From positions 1 to 64,000 of IMG/VR virus record IMGVR_UViG_3300034117_001294: a DNA stretch of 64,000 nt; one strand, given 5' to 3'. The DNA comes from a virus. Each line of letters starts with the position of its first letter. Within the stretch, counting starts at the first letter, position 1. Below, in pieces: positions 55,478 through 61,598 of this stretch. The translations under genes were made by a program, and so were the position numbers. The notes beneath the pieces were generated by a model that searched no databases, had not been told where the DNA came from, and was given only the letters and a program-made list of their open reading frames with translations.

Positions 55478-56566
55478 ATGAGTTATCCATTCCTGATCCA
55501 AGGATCAAACATTGTTGTTGTAATTGGAAATAAGTCACATACTGTTTCCAAAACCCATATTACCTATCAAAAGGTACTAGATGCCATTAAGGCCAGTGAC
55601 TGGGACACAGTTAAAGACATCATCGAACCTAAAAAGGTTGTGTTGAACTACGGTGCTGGCAATGTTACTATCCAGGGTGAGACTCTGTACTGGAAGGGCG
55701 AAGTGCTTAACACTGGTCTTGCTCGACGCATGATTGAAATGTTGCAGGAAGGCTTTCCAATTGAGCCAATGGTTAACTTTATGGAGAACTTGTATGCTAA
55801 CCCTAGCAAACGAGCCGTGACCGAACTGTATGGCTTCTTGGAAAAGAACAACTTGCCAATCACTCCGGATGGCCACTTCCTTGCTTACAAGAAAGTTCGC
55901 GACACATTCATGGACGTACACAGCAACACCATGTTGAACGCACCTGGTTGTGTTGTGGAAATGGAACGTAATGCAGTTGACGACAACAAGGATCAAACCT
56001 GTTCCACTGGCCTGCACTTCTGCGGTATGAGTTACCTGAGTCACTTTGGTGGCGAGCGTACTGTGATTGTTAAGATCAACCCACGCGATGTTGTCAGCAT
56101 TCCAAGTGACTACAACGATGCCAAAGGTCGTGCTTGCCGCTATGAAGTTATTGGCGAGTTGAACGTTGATCCAGACAAGGCTTTTGATCGATCAGTTCAA
56201 AGCGGTGCTAATGGTACTGCTGGTACACGCCAACCTATCTCAGCATTGACTCCGGAAAGTGTTCCTGCAATGGCTGCTCCGGACGTGCGAGTAGGCGACA
56301 GTGCCTTCAAGAAAGGTTACAGCGATGGTTTTATGAATTTGGACTATCACAATCGTCGTGTTGGCAAGGACTACAACAACTACGACAACGGCTACAATTT
56401 GGGCTGTGAAGATCGTGATGACGGTGCTCCAGAACGTTGGCGTTATCAGGCCAAGGCACCAACTGCTCCGACAGGTTGGATGTTTGCCGACGGTAAGGTA
56501 AGTCCTCCTCCAGGAACTACCTTCACTGCTCAATCCGCACAGTGGCCCTTCCCAACTAAGGACTAA
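55478..56566 (+). CDS. rIIB: rIIB-like protein with C-terminal extension
   Basis: A 362-residue protein. Residues 1-235 follow T4 rIIB: YWKGEVLNTGLARRMIEMLQ, PMVNFMENLYANPSKRAVTE, NNLPITPDGHFLAYKKV, and CSTGLHFCG. A C-terminal addition of about 110 residues includes FKKGYSDGFMNLDYHNRRVG and a Tyr/Asn/Gly-rich stretch and looks like a repeat-based extra domain. It starts 1 nt after rIIA. Partner of rIIA in exclusion resistance by analogy. Confidence 0.88.
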   Translation: MSYPFLIQGSNIVVVIGNKSHTVSKTHITYQKVLDAIKASDWDTVKDIIEPKKVVLNYGAGNVTIQGETLYWKGEVLNTGLARRMIEMLQEGFPIEPMVNFMENLYANPSKRAVTELYGFLEKNNLPITPDGHFLAYKKVRDTFMDVHSNTMLNAPGCVVEMERNAVDDNKDQTCSTGLHFCGMSYLSHFGGERTVIVKINPRDVVSIPSDYNDAKGRACRYEVIGELNVDPDKAFDRSVQSGANGTAGTRQPISALTPESVPAMAAPDVRVGDSAFKKGYSDGFMNLDYHNRRVGKDYNNYDNGYNLGCEDRDDGAPERWRYQAKAPTAPTGWMFADGKVSPPPGTTFTAQSAQWPFPTKD

Positions 56567-56568
56567 AA

Positions 56569-56745
56569 ATGATTGGAGTAATTTTACTCTTTTTGGTCCT
56601 CGCAGTGCTGATATTTTTTGGCATTCGAGGAGTCCAAAAGATGACAGGGAGTCAGGCATTGTTCTTGACGAAAGCAGGAATGTATGCTATAATTAGTGCA
56701 ACAATAGCAATGTTGCTAATGTTTGGAATTGTAATTATTTTTTAA
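56569..56745 (+). CDS. 58-residue two-TM membrane protein
   Basis: The ATG lies 2 nt after the rIIB stop. The product has an N-terminal TM segment (MIGVILLFLVLAVLIFFGIR), a short loop (GVQKMTGSQA) and a second TM (AIISATIAMLLMFGIVIIF). It overlaps the promoter at 56665 in its own coding sequence. Small paired-TM proteins next to rII genes could affect membrane potential or holin timing; function unknown. Confidence 0.6.
   Translation: MIGVILLFLVLAVLIFFGIRGVQKMTGSQALFLTKAGMYAIISATIAMLLMFGIVIIF
56665..56693 (+). promoter_or_regulatory. Sigma70 promoter of SPFH unit
   Basis: TTGACG (56665-56670), a 17-nt spacer and TATAAT (56688-56693), located inside the 58-residue gene. It would transcribe the 28-residue peptide and the SPFH lipoprotein. 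Confidence 0.75.
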
Positions 56746-56753
56746 GGACTTAT

Positions 56754-56840
56754 ATGATTAATGATGTGTTGCTTCGGCCACTTTATTTTGTTCTTGGGTT
56801 TAGTGTTTGTTTCTTTCTTTTTACTACTGGAGTTATTTAA
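56754..56840 (+). CDS. 28-residue membrane peptide (possible)
   Basis: A reading frame from ATG to TAA with AAGGACT upstream; the product MINDVLLRPLYFVLGFSVCF plus FLFTTGVI is almost entirely one membrane segment. It ends 1 nt before the SPFH lipoprotein ATG, so its translation could couple to that gene. Short length leaves it uncertain. Confidence 0.45.
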   Translation: MINDVLLRPLYFVLGFSVCFFLFTTGVI

Positions 56841-56841
56841 A

Positions 56842-57645
56842 ATGAATCGTTTGATTAAATTGGGTTTTGTTATCGCCGCAGTTGCATTGACTTCTGCATG
56901 TACTCGAATTGAGACTGGTGAGGTCGGTGTTCGAGTTGGTTTCGACAAGCAGGTACAGGCAGGCGAACTGTTGCCAGGTAGCTTTAACCAAAGTCTAATT
57001 GGTACTATCTTGACGTTCCCTATCAAGGACGTCAATGTCACACTCAATGACATGACCCCTGTGGCCAAAGACAACTCAACAATGAAAGACTTTGATGCTG
57101 TGGTTGTGTATAACATCAACCCTGCTCAGGTAGCAGAGTTGTACTCAACGAAGAACAAGAGTTTCCATGCTGATTTCAAAGGCGACACTTATGTGATGTA
57201 TAACTATATTGTTCAAAATGCTCGTAATGCTATCTACAAGGCAGCACGTAAGTACGAAGCATTGGACATGGCAGACAATCGTGGTGAAATGGAAAACTTT
57301 ATCAAAGAAGAAGTTATTCGTAATTTGACAGAAGAAAAGTTGGATGGTTCTATCACCATTAGTCAAGTGCTGATTCGTAACGTAGTACCTGCTGACAGTG
57401 TTGTTGCCAGTGCTAATGAATTAGTCAAATCCAAGAACGAATTGAAGCAGAAGGAAATTGAAGTTAAGACCGCCGAAGCTGAATCGCGTCGTATGGCAGC
57501 ATTGGCTAATAACTCAACTAGTTCCATTGCGTTTATGCGGGCACAGGCTGAACTTAATATCTCCGAAGGTATTAAAAACGGCAAGGTACAGACTATTGTT
57601 GTTCCAAGCAATATGACTGCTCTAGGTAACATTAGCGGTCGCTGA
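56842..57645 (+). CDS. SPFH/prohibitin-domain lipoprotein
   Basis: A 267-residue protein; the ATG at 56842 gives a lipoprotein signal (MNRLIKLGFVIAAVALTSAC, Cys at residue 20). Then follow the SPFH domain (GEVGVRVGFDKQVQAGELLP; MTPVAKDNSTMKDFDAVVVY) and a helical tail (ANELVKSKNELKQKEIEVKT) typical of Band 7 oligomers. Prohibitin-like proteins of phages (T4 has none) may organise membrane patches or restrain host proteases such as FtsH. It has its own promoter and terminator. Confidence 0.88.
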   Translation: MNRLIKLGFVIAAVALTSACTRIETGEVGVRVGFDKQVQAGELLPGSFNQSLIGTILTFPIKDVNVTLNDMTPVAKDNSTMKDFDAVVVYNINPAQVAELYSTKNKSFHADFKGDTYVMYNYIVQNARNAIYKAARKYEALDMADNRGEMENFIKEEVIRNLTEEKLDGSITISQVLIRNVVPADSVVASANELVKSKNELKQKEIEVKTAEAESRRMAALANNSTSSIAFMRAQAELNISEGIKNGKVQTIVVPSNMTALGNISGR

Positions 57646-57663
57646 TTAGATAAAAAGAAGAAT

Positions 57664-57699
57664 AAGGGCCTTGACGGCCCTTTTCTTTTGTGCTACAAT
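57664..57699 (+). promoter_or_regulatory. Composite terminator-promoter (SPFH / 57733 gene)
   Basis: AAGGGCC and GGCCCTT (57664-57682) form a 7-bp stem with TTGAC as loop, followed by a T-rich tract (TTCTTTT). The loop plus next base is the -35 box TTGACG (57671-57676); TACAAT (57694-57699) follows a 17-nt spacer. Confidence 0.85.
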
Positions 57700-57732
57700 A
57701 TATTTTCATACACTGCTTGAAAGATTTATAAA

Positions 57733-58035
57733 ATGTTTGATTGGTTTAAAAATATTGGTCGTCGTGAATATCCTACTGATAGTCGAACTGACATGGAAAA
57801 GATTGGCAACGACATGAGCAAGGTTATTCCATTTCCGGAACTAAAATCAGTACCGCTTGCACCTCCTGAGGAAGAAAAGCCTGCTGTTACATATTACCGG
57901 CTGGGAATGACCAATAACAACAGAGTTAGTTTTGCAATGGGCTATAGTGAAATTACCTTGAACGCAGGCGGCATTGATAATCTAATTAAACAATTGGAAG
58001 TATTCCGCGACCAACTGCAAGAGGAAGACGAATGA
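57733..58035 (+). CDS. Conserved phage protein, unknown
   Basis: A 100-residue protein. The C-terminal half (YYRLGMTNNNRVSFAMGYSE, then GIDNLIKQLEVFRDQLQEED) is a recognisable conserved module in marine T4-like phages: a beta hairpin plus helix. The N-terminal half is polar and disordered. First gene after a strong composite promoter. Function unknown. Confidence 0.65.
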   Translation: MFDWFKNIGRREYPTDSRTDMEKIGNDMSKVIPFPELKSVPLAPPEEEKPAVTYYRLGMTNNNRVSFAMGYSEITLNAGGIDNLIKQLEVFRDQLQEEDE

Positions 58036-58340
58036 TCAGTTTAAATTTTAACATTCGAAATCCCTGGAGTAACACATTTAAGAATTTGTGGTGTACAAGT
58101 TTTGTCACTCTCTTTAAGAACAAATTTATTGAACTAGAAGTTACTAGAGATTCCACCCTAGTGTCTTTTATGTTTAATTGGACCATTAGGCAAAGTCACG
58201 CAGGCTTAGATTTAGAAGTCGGCCTGTTTGGATATAATGTACATTTTCAGTTATATGACAATCGCCACTGGAATACAGAAACAGGATGTTGGGTAATGTA
58301 TGACGAAATATCCGGAGAGTCAAATGGGCAATCAAACTGA
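58032..58340 (+). CDS. Conserved phage protein, unknown
   Basis: A 102-residue protein with the conserved phage pattern LNFNIRNPWSNTFKNLWC, TIRQSHAGLDLEVGLFGYNV and YDNRHWN. Coupled by ATGA to the preceding gene. A compact beta-rich domain; no known catalytic residues. Conserved order of these two genes in marine phages suggests a shared role. Confidence 0.65.
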   Translation: MISLNFNIRNPWSNTFKNLWCTSFVTLFKNKFIELEVTRDSTLVSFMFNWTIRQSHAGLDLEVGLFGYNVHFQLYDNRHWNTETGCWVMYDEISGESNGQSN

Positions 58341-58569
58341 TTACTTTAATAAAATTGGATATAAACACACTTATGACATCGGTGATCGTGTCATAGGTAA
58401 ATGGCATAAGATTCCATTTGTAGGAACTGTGGGTAACGACCGCTTGATTAATCATATTACTGGTCCAGAAGTAACTATACACTTAGATCTACCCTTTAAA
58501 TATCAAGACAAAATTTATAATTTTATCATTGTAAAGCATAAAGATATTAGGCGGCTTAAAGAGCTATGA
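58324..58569 (+). CDS. Small phage protein, unknown
   Basis: An 81-residue beta-rich protein (YKHTYDIGDRVIGKWHKIPF, then VTIHLDLPFKYQDKIYNFII). The ATG at 58324 overlaps the previous gene by 17 nt and gives the more compact product. DIGDRV..KW...PFVGTVGN resembles small SH3-like/KOW folds. Function unknown. Confidence 0.55.
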   Translation: MGNQTDYFNKIGYKHTYDIGDRVIGKWHKIPFVGTVGNDRLINHITGPEVTIHLDLPFKYQDKIYNFIIVKHKDIRRLKEL

Positions 58570-59261
58570 CATATGAATGGAATGATATATTAATTGTAGG
58601 GGATAGTTTTTGTGCAGACCGCACTGAGAAAAGTGACTGGCCAAATATATTTACATCTTCCCTTACAGGTCAGCTATTTCATCCTACTCTACAAGTTAGG
58701 GGTGAAGGATTCAAGGGTGCAAGCTGGTGGTCGGCTAGGAAAAAACTATTAGTAGAACTAAAACACAGACCTGTAAAAGTTTTGGTTGTTTGTCATACAG
58801 AACCTTACAGAATTCCAAACGATCGAGGACTGGGTATTAATACATTAAGTGTCGAAACTAAGAATATAACAACTCCTCCCGGTGTTGAGAAACCTTCTGA
58901 AAATTTTATCAAAGCAGCCCTTGGGTATTACGAATATATTATATCCGAAAAATATCATCTTTGGGCATACCAACAATGGTTTAATGAAATAGATAAAATT
59001 GCCGTCGACAATAACATAGAAAAAGTTATACACTTCTTTTGTTTTCGGGGAGACTATAATAATCATACTTTTGCCAGAGGAGTTACTATAGAAACTCCGT
59101 TAATCGATCTGCAACAATATTCAGCATTGTGGAAAAAGAACGATACTAGGAATCACTTTCCACCCTTACAAAATTCAGAGTTCGGTGATAAGTTAGCAGG
59201 TATAATAAAAAACTATCCCGGAGACGGTGTAAGATTAAATATCAAGTTAATAGGAAAATGA
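58566..59261 (+). CDS. SGNH-hydrolase-like phage protein
   Basis: A 231-residue protein. The start ILIVGDSFCADRTEKSDWPN contains the GDS nucleophile block and the end contains NHFPPLQNSEFGDKLAGII with a possible catalytic His, as in SGNH (GDSL) esterases. The intervening Gly and Asn blocks are weak. This type of protein is seen in T4-like marine phages next to sugar-handling genes. Substrate unknown; it may de-acylate surface glycans. Confidence 0.6.
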   Translation: MTYEWNDILIVGDSFCADRTEKSDWPNIFTSSLTGQLFHPTLQVRGEGFKGASWWSARKKLLVELKHRPVKVLVVCHTEPYRIPNDRGLGINTLSVETKNITTPPGVEKPSENFIKAALGYYEYIISEKYHLWAYQQWFNEIDKIAVDNNIEKVIHFFCFRGDYNNHTFARGVTIETPLIDLQQYSALWKKNDTRNHFPPLQNSEFGDKLAGIIKNYPGDGVRLNIKLIGK

Positions 59262-59262
59262 A

Positions 59263-59622
59263 ATGACACAACTTAAAGGACTGGTTCCAAAAGGTTGGGG
59301 CTCGGAATTTATCTGGGCCACAAACGACAAGTATTGCGGCAAGTTTATGAACTTTAACGCGGGTGCAAAGTTCAGTATGCACTTCCATAAAGACAAAGAA
59401 GAAACTTGGTATATACAAAGTGGCAAGTTTCTTGTTCGATGGATTGATACTAAGACTGCTGAATTATACGAAAAAGAATTGCGTGATGGTGCAGTATGGC
59501 ACAATACACCCTGTATGCCACATCAACTAGAGTGTATCGAAGCCGGAACTGTTATCGAAGTATCCACACCAGACAGCGTGGAAGACAACTACCGTGTAGG
59601 CAAAGGCGACAGTCAAAAATGA
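59263..59622 (+). CDS. Cupin-fold protein (sugar isomerase-like)
   Basis: A 119-residue single cupin: KGWGSEFIWATNDKYCGKFM, then FSMHFHKDKEETWYIQSGKF (HxH...E metal site) and MPHQLECIEAGTVIEVSTPD (final His). It resembles the cupin part of mannose-6-phosphate isomerases and sugar epimerases. In this position it may act on the sugar used by the next two genes. Stop overlaps the next ATG. Confidence 0.8.
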   Translation: MTQLKGLVPKGWGSEFIWATNDKYCGKFMNFNAGAKFSMHFHKDKEETWYIQSGKFLVRWIDTKTAELYEKELRDGAVWHNTPCMPHQLECIEAGTVIEVSTPDSVEDNYRVGKGDSQK

Positions 59623-60017
59623 CTCGAGTCATGGTAAATGGTACGTTTGATATTCTGCATCGCGGCCACCTCGAATTATTAAACTTTGCCAGAAGCAAAG
59701 GAGACACTCTACTAGTTGCTATTGATACTGATCGAAGAGTGAAAGAATTAAAAGGCGATGCTCGTCCCATTAACAATCAAGAAGATCGTAAATTTCATTT
59801 AGAAAATCTAAAGGCTGTTGATGGGGTAATGTTATTTGACAGCAAAGAAGAACTAATTGAGATTATGAAGGGTTGGGAGCCTGACATTTATGTAAAGGGC
59901 AGTGACTGGAAATCTAACTCTGGAACTGCACACCAATATTCAAAAGAAGTAATTTATTATGACAGAGTCGGCGAATACTCAACAACCAATATCATACAAC
60001 GTATTGCTGATCGGTGA
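59619..60017 (+). CDS. Cytidylyltransferase-family sugar nucleotidyltransferase (HldE/RfaE2-like)
   Basis: A 132-residue protein starting at the ATGA overlap (59619). VMVNGTFDILHRGHLELLNF has the HxGH nucleotide-binding motif, and GDARPINNQEDRKFHLENLK the following conserved block, as in the C-terminal domain of HldE (ADP-heptose synthase), which transfers AMP or CMP to a sugar 1-phosphate. It overlaps the kinase-type gene by 59 nt. Together they mimic split HldE. Confidence 0.85.
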   Translation: MTRVMVNGTFDILHRGHLELLNFARSKGDTLLVAIDTDRRVKELKGDARPINNQEDRKFHLENLKAVDGVMLFDSKEELIEIMKGWEPDIYVKGSDWKSNSGTAHQYSKEVIYYDRVGEYSTTNIIQRIADR

Positions 60018-60741
60018 TAGTTGTACTGATATCTATAATATAGGTACAGTAGATAGATTGAGCCCGGAGGCTCCTGTACCTGTTGTTAAAATTGTAGAAA
60101 CATTTTCACTGCCTGGTATGAGTGCAAATGTCCATAGTAATTTAGTACATCTAAATATTGAACCAGATTTTATACACAACGAAACTTCTATTACCAAAAC
60201 TAGATTCATAGATAAAAGGTCAGGTCAACATCTGCTTAGAGTTGACGATGAAGATGATGTTGTTCAATGGTCTGGCAGAACTACTGAGCCACTAGAGTCA
60301 TATGATGCTATTGTGATCTCAGATTACAATAAAGGATTCTTAACCTATGAGCACATTGAAAGAATTATAGGGTCGGTAAAATGTCCAGTGTTTATAGATA
60401 CAAAGAAACAAGACTTGTCAAGATTTAGGGCAGATCATTGCTATGTTAAAATTAACGAAACTGAATACAAAAATAGATTCAGTGTTCCAAAAAATTTAAT
60501 TGTTACATTAGGGGATCGCGGAGCACAATATAAAGATCAATTGTATCCAACTCAGTCAGTTGAAGTCATGGATGTGTGCGGTTGTGGGGATACATTTTTA
60601 GCCGCACTAACTGCTGAATATCTATACACAAAAGATATAGAAAAAGCTATAATATATGCAAACAAGGCGGCTAGTATTACTGTGCAACATCGCGGAAATT
60701 ATTCACCCACTTGTGAAGAAATCTCGAAAATCTCGGGATAA
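59959..60741 (+). CDS. PfkB-family sugar kinase (HldE/RfaE1-like)
   Basis: A 260-residue protein. YNVLLIGDSCTDIYNIGTVD, LSPEAPVPVVKI (close to RfaE1's sequence SPEAPVPVV), SLPGMSANVHSNLVHLN and the anion-hole motif VCGCGDTFLAAL (DxCGxGD) identify a heptose-7-phosphate kinase-like PfkB protein. The usual GGAxNVA is changed to PGMSANV. The N-terminal end overlaps the preceding gene by 59 nt. It probably makes a heptose-1,7-bisphosphate-type intermediate; a different sugar is possible. Confidence 0.82.
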   Translation: MTESANTQQPISYNVLLIGDSCTDIYNIGTVDRLSPEAPVPVVKIVETFSLPGMSANVHSNLVHLNIEPDFIHNETSITKTRFIDKRSGQHLLRVDDEDDVVQWSGRTTEPLESYDAIVISDYNKGFLTYEHIERIIGSVKCPVFIDTKKQDLSRFRADHCYVKINETEYKNRFSVPKNLIVTLGDRGAQYKDQLYPTQSVEVMDVCGCGDTFLAALTAEYLYTKDIEKAIIYANKAASITVQHRGNYSPTCEEISKISG

Positions 60742-60744
60742 ATA
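60737..60744 (+). promoter_or_regulatory. Late promoter octamer of hsp20
   Basis: GATAAATA overlaps the kinase stop codon and precedes the folded hsp20 leader; the ATG is 78 nt downstream. Confidence 0.4.
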
Positions 60745-60822
60745 AATTTGTAGGACGCCGTTAGGGTTCTACAAATGGGGAATAGTTCCCCACAATGTTC
60801 TTGCTTATTAAGGAGAAAAACA
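60745..60822 (+). promoter_or_regulatory. Folded hsp20 leader, possible ROSE-type RNA thermometer
   Basis: Three hairpins can form: ATTTGTAG/CTACAAAT (about 60744-60775), GGGGAA/TTCCCC with a TAG loop, and a last one where TTCTTGCTT pairs with AAGGAGAA, hiding the Shine-Dalgarno AAGGAG with a G-G opposition and one bulged T. ROSE elements in proteobacterial small heat-shock genes have a TTGCT-type strand opposite the ribosome site. The match is by eye. Confidence 0.5.
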
Positions 60823-61254
60823 ATGAACGCACTTTCACGCTTTGACACAACAGCTCTACAACATCTGAATAGAGCACTTATCGGATTCAATCGTATTTCA
60901 AACGATTTCGAAAACCGACACGTAAATTCCACAACAAACTATCCGCCTTATAATGTCATTCAACGTGACGAAAATAACTTTGAAATCGAAATCGCAGTAG
61001 CAGGTTTTGACAAAGAAGATATTACAGTTGCAGTTGACCAGGATCAATTAATCATCAAAGGTAACCGTACTAAAGATGAAGATTCGGAAAAGTACATTCA
61101 CCGCGGACTGGCTGCTCGTGATTTTGAACGGGCGTTTACGCTTGTAGATCACGTAGAAGTGGGCGATGCTGAGTTGACAAACGGCATTCTTCGTGTTAAA
61201 CTTACACGAGTAGTACCTGAAGCACTCAAGCCTCGTTTGATTGCCATCAAGTAA
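60823..61254 (+). CDS. hsp20: Small heat-shock protein, HSP20/alpha-crystallin family
   Basis: A 143-residue protein; ATG at 60823 after AAGGAGAAA. The alpha-crystallin domain covers about residues 40-130 (YNVIQRDENNFEIEIAVAGF, DKEDITVAVDQDQLIIKG, ILRVKLTRVVPEA), with a C-terminal RLIAIK like the I-x-I tail. It holds unfolded proteins in the cytoplasm. HSP20 genes are common in T4-like marine phages. Its leader may be temperature-sensitive. Ended by a terminator. Confidence 0.95.
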   Translation: MNALSRFDTTALQHLNRALIGFNRISNDFENRHVNSTTNYPPYNVIQRDENNFEIEIAVAGFDKEDITVAVDQDQLIIKGNRTKDEDSEKYIHRGLAARDFERAFTLVDHVEVGDAELTNGILRVKLTRVVPEALKPRLIAIK

Positions 61255-61258
61255 GTTC

Positions 61259-61278
61259 AGGGGCTCCGGCCCCTTTTT
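61259..61278 (+). terminator. Intrinsic terminator after hsp20
   Basis: AGGGGC and GCCCCT form a 6-bp stem with a TCCG loop, followed by TTTT. Confidence 0.85.
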
Positions 61279-61289
61279 AGAAAGTCTAT

Positions 61290-61598
61290 ATGGCAAATAC
61301 CAAAACTAAAGATATTGTTGATATTGAAGAAGATTTTGACATTGTAACACCCGGCATGTACAAAGTGATTGTACTAAATGATGATCACACCCCAATGGAT
61401 TTTGTCATTGCATTATTGATGCATGTGTTTAAGCACAACGAATCTAGTGCAAAAGAAATAACAATGCGAGTACATGAACAGGGTGCAGGTGTTGCCGGTG
61501 TTTATACTTACGAAGTTGCAGAACAAAAAGGTGTAGAAAGCACAATGCTTGCTAGACAAAATGGTTGGCCACTAGCTGTTAGAATCGAAGAAGAATGA
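61290..61598 (+). CDS. clpS: ATP-dependent Clp protease adaptor ClpS
   Basis: A 102-residue protein with the ClpS core: YKVIVLNDDHTPMDFVIALL, the MRVHEQG segment and VYTYEVAEQK. The Asn-Asp pair (NDD) and the downstream His that bind N-end-rule residues are present. ClpS delivers N-degron substrates to ClpA and inhibits ClpA action on ssrA-tagged proteins. With phage ClpX and tmRNA, it may shift host Clp protease between substrates. ATGA overlap with the fabF-like gene. Confidence 0.93.
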   Translation: MANTKTKDIVDIEEDFDIVTPGMYKVIVLNDDHTPMDFVIALLMHVFKHNESSAKEITMRVHEQGAGVAGVYTYEVAEQKGVESTMLARQNGWPLAVRIEEE

